Shown: piece after piece, positions 46,571 through 54,502 of the stretch
Layout of the letters: the number at the start of each line of letters is the position of its first letter
Position numbering within the stretch: position 1 is the first letter of the stretch
Assembly (NCBI RefSeq): GCF_000720175.1
Contig: NZ_JOIX01000074.1
Span: forward strand, 1 to 64,000
DNA length: 64,000 bases
Source of the DNA: Streptomyces sp. NRRL S-337
Lineage (GTDB): Bacteria; Actinomycetota; Actinomycetes; Streptomycetales; Streptomycetaceae
Reading direction: 5' to 3'
The notes under the pieces: model-generated
The model's input: only the letters and a program-made list of their open reading frames with translations
Told to the model about the DNA's origin: nothing
The model's database searches: none
Made by a program: the position numbers and the translations under genes

Positions 46571-47503
46571 ATGAGCACCAACTCCCGCCTCCGCAAGCTC
46601 GGTACCCGCGAGGCCGGCCCCGGCCGCCCCGTCTACGTCACCGGCGAGATCGGCATCAACCACAACGGCGACCTGGAGAACGCCTTCGCGCTGATCGACG
46701 CCGCCGCCGACGCCGGCTGTGACGCGGTGAAGTTCCAGAAGCGGACCCCGGAGGTCTGCACCCCGCGCGACCAGTGGGACATCGAGCGCGACACCCCCTG
46801 GGGCCGGATGACCTACATCGACTACCGCCACCGCGTGGAGTTCGACGAGGACGGCTACCGCGCCATCGACGAGTACTGCAAGAAGCGCGGCATCGCGTGG
46901 TTCGCCTCCCCTTGGGACGTCGAGTCCGTCGCCTTCCTGGAGAAGTTCGACGTGCCCTGCTACAAGGTCGCCTCCGCCTCGCTGACCGACGACGAGCTGC
47001 TGCGTGCGATGCGCGCCACCGGCCGCACCGTCATCCTCTCCACGGGCATGTCGACGCCGAGGCAGATCCGCCACGCGGTCGAGGTCCTGGGCAGCGACAA
47101 CATCCTGCTCTGCCACGCCACCAGCACGTACCCGGCCAAGGCCGGGGAGCTCAACCTGCGGATGATCAACACCCTGCAGGACGAGTACCCCAACGTCCCG
47201 ATCGGCTACAGCGGCCACGAGACCGGTCTGCAGACCACCCTCGCCGCGGTCGCCCTCGGCGCCACCTTCATCGAGCGGCACATCACCCTCGACCGCGCCA
47301 TGTGGGGCTCCGACCAGGCCGCCTCCGTCGAGCCCGGCGGCCTGTCCCGCCTGGTGCGCGACATCCGCACCATCGAGGAGTCCCTCGGTGACGGCGTCAA
47401 GAAGGTCTACGAGTCCGAGCTCGGCCCGATGAAGAAGCTGCGCCGGGTCGCCGGCGTGGTCGCCGAGACGGAGGCCGCCGAGGCCCAGCCCGCGGCAGTC
47501 TGA
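46571..47503 (+). CDS. neuB: N-acylneuraminate/Kdn-9-phosphate synthase
   Basis: The 310-residue TIM-barrel enzyme condenses phosphoenolpyruvate with a hexose (or its 6-phosphate) to make a nonulosonate. Key motifs: GEIGINHNGDLENAFALID, AVKFQKRTPE, WFASPWDVESV, CYKVASASLTDDELL, ILSTGMSTP, LCHATSTYPAK and GYSGHETG. It stops after the barrel with only an Ala/Glu tail; the C-terminal antifreeze-like (SAF) domain of typical NeuB (about 345 residues) is absent. In the context of the fused phosphatase, Kdn-9-phosphate from mannose-6-phosphate is the likely product. Confidence 0.92.
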   Translation: MSTNSRLRKLGTREAGPGRPVYVTGEIGINHNGDLENAFALIDAAADAGCDAVKFQKRTPEVCTPRDQWDIERDTPWGRMTYIDYRHRVEFDEDGYRAIDEYCKKRGIAWFASPWDVESVAFLEKFDVPCYKVASASLTDDELLRAMRATGRTVILSTGMSTPRQIRHAVEVLGSDNILLCHATSTYPAKAGELNLRMINTLQDEYPNVPIGYSGHETGLQTTLAAVALGATFIERHITLDRAMWGSDQAASVEPGGLSRLVRDIRTIEESLGDGVKKVYESELGPMKKLRRVAGVVAETEAAEAQPAAV

Positions 47504-47531
47504 CACCGGCCACCAGCCGACGGGAGACAAG

Positions 47532-48815
47532 GTGAGCTCACCTGAAGGGACCCGCGCCGCGCCCGCCACGCCCGGCACCGGGGTCCCGCCCCAGGGGACG
47601 GCGGGTACTCCCGCCCGTCGTCTCCTGGGGGTGCCGCGGCAGCGCCACCGCACCCGCACCGCGACCGCCGGTGCCACCGCCCGCGCCGCCGCCCCCGGCA
47701 CCCTCGCCTTCGTCGAGAGCCCGGTGCAGCTGCTCAACGTCCTGGAATGGGCGCACGCGGCACTGCCGGAGGCCGACGCAGCGGAGGCCGACGCCCCGGA
47801 CGGCGCCGCACCGGACGGTGGCGGTCCCGACCGGGCGGCCACCGAGGTCACCATCGTCGTGCTCTCCCCGCACGACCCGATGACCCGCGGCCAGCTGCGC
47901 CGGATGGCCGAACTCGCCCGCGACGAAGGGCACACCGTGCGCTGGGAGGAGGCCCGCGGCGGCCCCACCGCGCCGCTGCGCACCATCGGCGGCCTCACCC
48001 CGCTGCTGCGCCGCGCCCGCCGGATCGTCATCGGCGACCCGTTCTCCCGCTACGTCCAGCTGCTGCTCGCCCTCACCGGCGCCCCCGACCTGGTCGTGGT
48101 CGACGACGGCACCGCCACCATGGAGTTCATCTCCCAACTCGCCCGCGGCGAACGGCTGGTGCGCTGGCACCGCAGCGGCGGCGGACGCGGCGCCCGGGAC
48201 CTGGTCTTCGCCCCGTTCTCGGCCACCGCGCGCCGCCGGCTCACCCCGCCGCCCGAGGGCGGCCGGCGCACCGTCGGTGTGTTCAGCTCGATGCCCGTCG
48301 AGGCCCCGCCCGGTGTGCACCTCGCCCGGAACGACTTCGCCTGGACCCGGGCGCGGTTCGGTCCGCCCCGCGTCATGGGTGGCGCCGATATCGTCGGCAC
48401 CTCCCTGGTGGAGACCGGGGTCGTCGACGCCGACCGCTATCTGGCGGCGGTCGGCACCCTGGCCCGTACGCACGGCGCCAGCCGCTACTTCGCCCACCGC
48501 CGCGAGAGCACCGAGAAGCTGCACCGCCTCGCCGCCGCGACCGGACTGGAGATCGTCCGCCCGGATCTGCCGCTCGAACTGATCGCCCGCCGTGGTCCCG
48601 TCGGACGGCTGATCGTCAGCTTCCCGTCGACCGTCGTGCACACCCTGCCGCTCGCCCTGGCCGGTACGGAGGTCCGGGTCGCGGTCTGCGACATCGACCC
48701 GGAGTGGCTGACGGCCAACGCCTCACCGCGCGCCCAGGGCTTCCTCGACGGGGTCACCGGGACAGCCCGCGACGTGCAACGACTTCCGTTCGGGCAGCGG
48801 ATGGCCGCCGGTTGA
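47532..48815 (+). CDS. GT52/polysialyltransferase-like glycosyltransferase
   Basis: The 427-residue protein has a Pro/Ala/Arg-rich N-terminal extension of about 55 residues, then FVESPVQLLNVLEWAHAAL, a common start of CMP-sialate-using GT52-type enzymes. The acidic-Gly motif VVVDDGTATMEF, YFAHRRES and the Ser motif VSFPSTVVHTLPLAL follow in the order expected for that fold. It probably transfers Kdn during wall-polymer assembly. Last gene of the right-pointing nonulosonate arm; GTG has GGGAG upstream. Confidence 0.75.
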   Translation: MSSPEGTRAAPATPGTGVPPQGTAGTPARRLLGVPRQRHRTRTATAGATARAAAPGTLAFVESPVQLLNVLEWAHAALPEADAAEADAPDGAAPDGGGPDRAATEVTIVVLSPHDPMTRGQLRRMAELARDEGHTVRWEEARGGPTAPLRTIGGLTPLLRRARRIVIGDPFSRYVQLLLALTGAPDLVVVDDGTATMEFISQLARGERLVRWHRSGGGRGARDLVFAPFSATARRRLTPPPEGGRRTVGVFSSMPVEAPPGVHLARNDFAWTRARFGPPRVMGGADIVGTSLVETGVVDADRYLAAVGTLARTHGASRYFAHRRESTEKLHRLAAATGLEIVRPDLPLELIARRGPVGRLIVSFPSTVVHTLPLALAGTEVRVAVCDIDPEWLTANASPRAQGFLDGVTGTARDVQRLPFGQRMAAG

Positions 48816-48977
48816 GCGGAGCGCGGGGCATGGCGGCGGGGGTGGCGGGAAGCCGTACTTCATACCCCTCCCATAAACGGTCCATGCGCCGAGCGGCCTA
48901 GATTTTCTTCCCCTAAGGGGCTGAACTTTTGTTGATCGAGGGACAGTTGCCGCATCGGTGGCCCTAATCTTCAACAG

Positions 48978-50240
48978 GTGAACCAACTGATGTCCCGCGA
49001 TTCCGACGACGCCGACGCCCCCGCCGACACCGCCGCCGGGGCCCCGCTCCCCGGCACGCTGCCCGAGGCGCTCGGTGCCGAACTCATCGACTTCCGCCGC
49101 GACTTGCACCGCCACCCCGAGCTCGGAAACCAGGAGTTCCGGACCACCGCGGCGATCAAGGAGTGGCTGGAGAAGGCCGGACTGCGCCCCCGGGTACTCG
49201 CCACCGGCACCGGCCTGATGTGCGACATCGGCACGGACACCGCGTACGGCGACGGAACCGCCCCGCTGCTCGCCCTGCGCGCGGACATCGACGCCCTCCC
49301 CATCCCGGACACCAAGACCGTGGACTACGCCTCCGTGGTCCCCGGCCGGGCGCACGCCTGCGGCCACGACGTGCACACCACCGTCGTGCTCGGCGCCGGC
49401 CTGGTGCTGGCCGCGCTGGCCCGCGACGGCGCGCTGCCCCGCCCGGTGCGGCTGATCTTCCAGCCCGCCGAGGAGGTGCTGCCGGGCGGCGCCGCGGACG
49501 CCATCGAGTCCGGGGTGCTGGACGGCGTCGGCCGGATCCTCGCCGTGCACTGCGACCCGCGCGTCGACGCGGGCAGGATCGGCCTGCGGACCGGCGCGAT
49601 CACCTCGGCCTGCGACCGGCTGGAGGTCGAGCTGGACGGCCCCGGCGGGCACACCGCCCGCCCACACCTGACCACCGACATGGTCACCGCCGCGGCCCGG
49701 GTCGCCCTCGACGTGCCGGCGCTGATCGCCCGCCGGGTCGACGCCCGGGCCGGGCTCGCCGTGACCTGGGGCCGGCTGTCGTCCGGGCACATCTGCAACG
49801 TCATCCCGCAGCGCGCCGAGCTGTCCGGCACGGTCCGGTGTCTTGATCTCGACGCCTGGCGCCAGGCCCCGGACATGGTGCACGCCGCCATCGACGAGAT
49901 CGCGACGCTGCACGGAGCCAAGTCGCAGATCAACTACGTGCGCGGGGTGCCGCCGGTGGTCAACGAGGCCGACAGTGTGACGCTGCTCAAGGACGCGATG
50001 ACCGCCCGGCGCGGCGTCCACAGCGTGGAGGACACCGAGCAGTCCCTGGGCGGCGAGGACTTCTCCTGGTACCTGGAGGAGGTCCCCGGCGCCATGGCCC
50101 GCCTCGGTGTCCGCCGCCCGGGCGAGCTCGGCCGGTACGACCTGCATCGCGGCGACTTCGACGTCGACGAGCAGGCGATCAAGGTCGGGGTCGAACTCTT
50201 CACCGCGGCGGCGCTGCTCTCCGGAGAACTACTCCCTTAG
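48978..50240 (+). CDS. M20 family metallo-amidohydrolase
   Basis: The 420-residue M20D peptidase/amidohydrolase has FRRDLHRHPELGNQEF, ALRADIDALPI, HACGHDVHTT (zinc ligands), FQPAEEVLPGGA, a dimerisation domain with GPGGHTARPH, and SLGGEDFSWYLE at the C-terminus. Relatives hydrolyse N-acyl amino acids or hippurate-like amides; the substrate is unknown. GTG 48978 fits a leaderless start (TAATCT ending 8 nt before). ATG 48990, with AGGTGA 8 nt upstream, is an alternative. Confidence 0.88.
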   Translation: MNQLMSRDSDDADAPADTAAGAPLPGTLPEALGAELIDFRRDLHRHPELGNQEFRTTAAIKEWLEKAGLRPRVLATGTGLMCDIGTDTAYGDGTAPLLALRADIDALPIPDTKTVDYASVVPGRAHACGHDVHTTVVLGAGLVLAALARDGALPRPVRLIFQPAEEVLPGGAADAIESGVLDGVGRILAVHCDPRVDAGRIGLRTGAITSACDRLEVELDGPGGHTARPHLTTDMVTAAARVALDVPALIARRVDARAGLAVTWGRLSSGHICNVIPQRAELSGTVRCLDLDAWRQAPDMVHAAIDEIATLHGAKSQINYVRGVPPVVNEADSVTLLKDAMTARRGVHSVEDTEQSLGGEDFSWYLEEVPGAMARLGVRRPGELGRYDLHRGDFDVDEQAIKVGVELFTAAALLSGELLP

Positions 50241-50500
50241 GGGGAACGCGGGGCCCGGGCGCGCGGGCAGCGAGACCCCGGCGCGAGCGCCCGCGAGCTT
50301 CCCGGGCGTGGCGATTTCCGGCCATGAACCCGGCTGCCGGATCACCTCCGGAGCCGCTGGATGCCGTCTCTCCGGCCGCCCGGGCCTCCTCGGTGCGATC
50401 TTGAACGTCGGACCGGAGGCCGGGGCGCCCGCCCCATCGCGATCAAGGCCCTGAGAGACAAATCGATAACGTCCACACAGTGGAGGGTTTTCCGCCAGGT
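50241..50500. other. Intergenic before the BMP operon
   Basis: The first 260 bp of a 323-bp gap. No reading frame is convincing. It holds GC-rich inverted repeats just after the amidohydrolase stop and a -10-like TAACGT at 50468-50473. Confidence 0.5.
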
Positions 50501-50517
50501 CTACGCGCGTTAATCTC
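50501..50517 (+). promoter_or_regulatory. Promoter and candidate operator of the BMP gene
   Basis: TCTACGCGCGTTAATCT overlaps a TAATCT -10 (50512-50517). Its CTACGCGCGT core recurs as a full palindrome before the ATPase gene (51694-51709), so both are probably read by one regulator. Confidence 0.5.
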
Positions 50518-50563
50518 CGACAAGCCAGCGCCAATGGAGGCGCTACGAGTCGAAGGGGCCCTC

Positions 50564-51601
50564 GTGCACCGGGTATCCAAGATCGTTGCCGCGGGCATTG
50601 CCACCGCGGCCCTCACTCTCTCCCTGAGCGCCTGTGGCGAGTCGTCCACCGAGTCCGGCGGCAAGGACAAGGGCGTCGGACTCGCCTTCGACGTCGGCGG
50701 CCGGGACGACCACTCGTTCAACGAGGCGGCGGCTCGTGGCGTGGACAAGGCCGAGAAGGACTTCGGTGTGAAGTCCAAGATGATGACCGCCAAGAACGGC
50801 GAGACCGAGGCGGACCGCGAGCAGCGCCTGTCCTCGCTGGCCGAGGCGGGTTACAACCCCGTCATCGGCGTCGGCTTCAACTACGGCAAGTCCGTCAACA
50901 AGGTCGCCAAGCAGTTCCCGAAGACCACCTTCGGCGTCGTCGACTCCCCCTCCCAGGCCAAGAACGTCTACGGCATGGTCTTCGCCGAGAACGAGGCCTC
51001 CTACCTCGCCGGTGTCGCCGCCACGCTGAAGAGCAAGACCCACAAGGTCGGCTTCATCGGCGGTGTGAACAACGCGCTGATCCAGAAGTTCCAGGCCGGC
51101 TTCGAGCAGGGCGTCAAGGACACCGACCCGAAGACGAAGGTCACCTCCGAGTACCTCTACGCCAACGACGACAAGGGCTTCAACGACCCGGCCGCCGCGA
51201 AGGGCAAGGCCAAGGGCATGCTCGACGCCGGTATCGACGTGATCTACACCGCGGCCGGCCAGTCCGGTAACGGCTCGATCGAGACGGTCGCCGGCAAGAA
51301 GGGCACCTGGGCGATCGGCGTCGACTCCGACCAGTACCTCCAGCCGGGCCTGGCCCAGTACAAGAACTCGATCCTCACGTCGGTCATGAAGAACGTCGAC
51401 GTGGCGGTGTACGACCTGGTCAAGAGCGTGCACGACAAGAAGCCGCTGACCGGCAACAAGAGCTACACGCTCAAGGACGACGGTGTGCGGCTGTCCACGT
51501 CGGGCGGCTTCATCAAGGACATCCAGGCCAAGATCGACGCGGCCAAGAAGAAGATCGCGTCGGGCCAGGTGAAGGTCAGCGAGACCCCCGCCAAGCAGTA
51601 G
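50564..51601 (+). CDS. BMP family nucleoside-binding lipoprotein
   Basis: The 345-residue lipoprotein (lipobox SLSAC near residue 25) belongs to the PnrA/Bmp family (PF02608), which binds purine or pyrimidine nucleosides outside the cell. It shows GLAFDVGGRDDHSFNEAA, NPVIGVGFNYG, NVYGMVFAENEASYLAGVAA, GFIGGVNNALIQKFQAGFEQG and DVIYTAAGQSGNGSIE. It feeds the downstream ABC transporter. GTG 50564 follows GAAGGGG. A hairpin terminator separates it from the ATPase gene, which may let the binding protein be made in excess. Confidence 0.93.
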   Translation: MHRVSKIVAAGIATAALTLSLSACGESSTESGGKDKGVGLAFDVGGRDDHSFNEAAARGVDKAEKDFGVKSKMMTAKNGETEADREQRLSSLAEAGYNPVIGVGFNYGKSVNKVAKQFPKTTFGVVDSPSQAKNVYGMVFAENEASYLAGVAATLKSKTHKVGFIGGVNNALIQKFQAGFEQGVKDTDPKTKVTSEYLYANDDKGFNDPAAAKGKAKGMLDAGIDVIYTAAGQSGNGSIETVAGKKGTWAIGVDSDQYLQPGLAQYKNSILTSVMKNVDVAVYDLVKSVHDKKPLTGNKSYTLKDDGVRLSTSGGFIKDIQAKIDAAKKKIASGQVKVSETPAKQ

Positions 51602-51611
51602 GGTCTGCCCA

Positions 51612-51646
51612 GCCCGGCGCGACGGCCACCCGCCGCCGCGCCGGGC
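51612..51646 (+). terminator. Hairpin after the BMP gene
   Basis: GCCCGGCGCG (51612-51621) pairs with CGCGCCGGGC (51637-51646). A T-run (CCGGCTTTTTTCGG, near 51674-51687) follows a second small stem. Confidence 0.7.
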
Positions 51647-51693
51647 CGTTCGCCGGATCGGCCCGGCAGCTTTCCGGCTTTTTTCGGCGTCAA

Positions 51694-51709
51694 CGCTACG
51701 CGCGTAGCG
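51694..51709. promoter_or_regulatory. Perfect 16-bp palindrome, candidate operator
   Basis: CGCTACGCGCGTAGCG is self-complementary and lies 55 nt before the ribosome site of the ATPase gene. Its half matches the motif at 50501-50517. Confidence 0.55.
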
Positions 51710-51833
51710 CGGAGTTGGCGCGATATCTTCACCTCCCCGCTCCTTCGTACCACTCCCTGTCCCCCGAGGAGAGTGCGCCATCAAAGCGTCCAGCAGTTCC
51801 CAGGCAGACAGCGCCCCCGCCGCCGCACCGGCG

Positions 51834-53390
51834 GTGGAACTCCGCGGGATCACCAAGCGGTTCCCGGGAGTCGTCGCCAACCACGACATCGACATCACCA
51901 TCCACCGCGGCACCGTGCACGCGCTGGTCGGCGAGAACGGCGCGGGCAAGTCCACGCTGATGAAGATCCTTTACGGCATGCAGAAGCCGGACGAGGGCAC
52001 CATCCGCATCGACGGCGACCAGGTCAGCTTCCACAGCCCGGCCGACGCCATCGCCCGCGGCATCGGCATGGTGCACCAGCACTTCATGCTCGCCGACAAC
52101 CTCACCGTCCTGGAGAACGTCGTTCTCGGCGGTGAGAAACTCCACGGCATCGGCGCCAAGGCCCGCGCCGAGATCCTCAAGATCTCCGACCGCTACGGCC
52201 TCGGCGTGCGCCCCGACGTCCTCGTCGAGGACCTCGGTGTCGCCGACCGCCAGCGCGTGGAGATCCTCAAGGTCCTCTACCGCGGCGCCCGCACGCTCAT
52301 CCTCGACGAGCCGACCGCGGTGCTGGTCCCGCAGGAGGTCGACGCGCTCTTCGACAACCTGCGCGAACTCAAGGCCGAGGGCCTGACCGTCATCTTCATC
52401 TCCCACAAGCTGGGCGAGGTGCTCTCGGTCGCCGACGACATCACCGTCATCCGGCGCGGCACCACCGTGGCCTCCGTCGTCCCCGGCGAGACCACGCCCA
52501 AGCAGCTCGCCGAGCTGATGGTCGGCAGCGAGCTGCCCTCGCCGCAGACCCGCGAGTCCACCGTCACGGACGTGCAGATGCTGAAGGTCGAAGGGCTGCG
52601 GCTGACCACCGCCGACGCGGAGGGGGTGGAGCGCACCGTCCTGGAGGACGTGGCGCTGACCATCCACAAGGGCGAGGTCCTGGGCATCGCCGGGGTGGAG
52701 GGCAACGGCCAGGCCGAACTGGTCGAGGCGATCATGGGGATGCGCGACCCCGACGGCGGCACCATCACGCTGGACGGCATCGACATCAGCCACCTGCCCA
52801 CCCGCACCCGGCGCGAGGACGGCATCGGCTACATCCCCGAGGACCGCCACCGGCACGGCCTGCTGCTGGAGGCCCCCCTGTGGGAGAACCGCATCCTGGG
52901 CCACGTCACCCAGAAGCCCAACGCCAAGGGCCGGCTGCTCGACCTGAAGGCCGCCCGCGCGGACACCGAGCGGATCGTCGCCCAGTACGACGTCCGCACC
53001 CCCGGCATCGAGGTCACCGCGGCCTCACTCTCCGGCGGCAACCAGCAGAAGCTGATCTTCGGCCGTGAGATGAGCCACCACCCCAAACTGCTGATCGCCG
53101 CGCACCCCACCCGGGGCGTGGACGTCGGCGCCCAGGCACAGATCTGGGACCAGATCCGTGAGGCGCGCCGGGAAGGGCTGGCCGTGCTGCTGATCTCGGC
53201 CGACCTCGACGAGCTGATCGGGCTGTCCGACAACCTGCGGGTCATGTACCGCGGCCGGCTGGTCGCCGACGCGGACCCCGCCACCATCACCCCGGAGGAG
53301 TTGGGCTCGGCCATGACCGGCGCCGCTACCGGCCACCTGGAGCACCCGACCGAGGAGCACCCCGCGACGGAGGAGGGTGAGTCCGAGTGA
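51834..53390 (+). CDS. Nucleoside ABC transporter, double ATP-binding protein
   Basis: The protein has 518 residues from GTG 51834 and carries two fused ATPase domains as in RbsA/NupA-type importers. Domain one: GENGAGKSTLMKILYG, the Q-loop region VHQHFMLADNLTVLENVVLG, Walker B TLILDEPTAVLVPQEV. Domain two: a degenerate Walker A GVEGNGQAEL, IPEDRHRHGLLL, LSGGNQQKLIFGRE, LIAAHPTRGVDVGAQ. The start is odd: GTG 51834 has no ribosome site, while the strong CGAGGAGAG at 51765-51773 precedes an in-frame ATC at 51780 that would add 18 residues. The 3' end overlaps the permease gene by 4 nt. Confidence 0.9.
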   Translation: MELRGITKRFPGVVANHDIDITIHRGTVHALVGENGAGKSTLMKILYGMQKPDEGTIRIDGDQVSFHSPADAIARGIGMVHQHFMLADNLTVLENVVLGGEKLHGIGAKARAEILKISDRYGLGVRPDVLVEDLGVADRQRVEILKVLYRGARTLILDEPTAVLVPQEVDALFDNLRELKAEGLTVIFISHKLGEVLSVADDITVIRRGTTVASVVPGETTPKQLAELMVGSELPSPQTRESTVTDVQMLKVEGLRLTTADAEGVERTVLEDVALTIHKGEVLGIAGVEGNGQAELVEAIMGMRDPDGGTITLDGIDISHLPTRTRREDGIGYIPEDRHRHGLLLEAPLWENRILGHVTQKPNAKGRLLDLKAARADTERIVAQYDVRTPGIEVTAASLSGGNQQKLIFGREMSHHPKLLIAAHPTRGVDVGAQAQIWDQIREARREGLAVLLISADLDELIGLSDNLRVMYRGRLVADADPATITPEELGSAMTGAATGHLEHPTEEHPATEEGESE

Positions 53391-54502
53391 AGAAATTCGC
53401 CAGGTTCGACAAGAACAAGGTGATCCTCGGGATCGCCGCCCCCGTCCTCGCCATCGTGGCGGCCCTGCTGATCACCTCGGTGATCATCCTGGCCACCGGC
53501 AAGGACCCGATCCACGCCTACCTGGTGATGGCCGACTTCGGCTCCAAGAGCGACAGCCAGGTCTGGATCATCAACAAGGCGGTCCCCTACTACCTGTCCG
53601 CGCTGGCCGTCGCCATCGGCTTCCGGATGAACCTCTTCAACATCGGCGTCGACGGCCAGTACCGCATCGCGGCGTTCTTCGCCGCGGTGGTCGGCGGTGC
53701 ACTGACCCTCCCCGGCTTCCTCCAGATCCCGATCATCATCATCGTCGCGATGCTGGTCGGCTCGGTCTGGGCAGGCATCGCGGGTCTGCTGAAGACCACC
53801 CGCGGCGTCAGCGAGGTGATCACCACGATCATGCTGAACGCCATCGCGGCCGCGGTCATCGGCTACTTCCTCCAGGACGGCCGGCTCGCGGTCAAGGACG
53901 GCAACCTCTTCCACACGCCGAACCTCCCGGCCTCCAGCCACTTCTTCACCATCCCCACCCAGCCCGCTCCGCTCGACGGCTTCCTCGTCATCGCCGTGGT
54001 CGTCGGCTTCGTGTACTGGTTCGTGCTCAACCGCACCCGCTTCGGCTTCGACCTCCGCACGGTCGGCCAGTCCGAGTCCGCGGCCGAGGCGGGCGGCGTC
54101 AGCGTCAAGCGGATGATCGTCACCTCCATGCTGCTGTCCGGCGCCGCGGCGGGCCTGATCGGCATGCCGACGCTGCTCGGGTCCTCGTACAACTACGGCA
54201 CCGACTTCCCCATCGGCATCGGCTTCACCGGCATCGCCATCGCGCTGCTGGGCCGCAACCACCCGCTCGGGATGGCCGCCGCCGCACTGCTGTGGGGCTT
54301 CCTGGAGCGCACCGGCACCCAGCTCGAATTCGAGGACTACCAGCAGGAGATCGTCGGCGTGATGCAGGGCGTCATCGTGCTGTGCGTCGTCGTCGCCTAC
54401 GAACTCGTACGGCGCTACGGCCTCAGACTCCAGCAGCGGCAGGTCGGCGCGGAGCTCGCCGCCCAGGCCCGTAAGACCGAGAAGGCGGAGGTGTCCTCGT
54501 GA
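53387..54502 (+). CDS. Nucleoside ABC transporter permease
   Basis: The 371-residue permease (BPD_transp_2, PF02653) has about nine membrane helices, the first at about residues 15-40 (VILGIAAPVLAIVAALLITSVIIL). Family marks are GFRMNLFNIGVDGQYRIAAF, TRGVSEVITTIMLNAIA and FGFDLRTVGQSESAAEAGG (coupling helix), and NYGTDFPIGIGFTGIAIALLG. It pairs with the next permease to form the channel. GTGA overlaps link it to both neighbours. Confidence 0.93.
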   Translation: MKKFARFDKNKVILGIAAPVLAIVAALLITSVIILATGKDPIHAYLVMADFGSKSDSQVWIINKAVPYYLSALAVAIGFRMNLFNIGVDGQYRIAAFFAAVVGGALTLPGFLQIPIIIIVAMLVGSVWAGIAGLLKTTRGVSEVITTIMLNAIAAAVIGYFLQDGRLAVKDGNLFHTPNLPASSHFFTIPTQPAPLDGFLVIAVVVGFVYWFVLNRTRFGFDLRTVGQSESAAEAGGVSVKRMIVTSMLLSGAAAGLIGMPTLLGSSYNYGTDFPIGIGFTGIAIALLGRNHPLGMAAAALLWGFLERTGTQLEFEDYQQEIVGVMQGVIVLCVVVAYELVRRYGLRLQQRQVGAELAAQARKTEKAEVSS

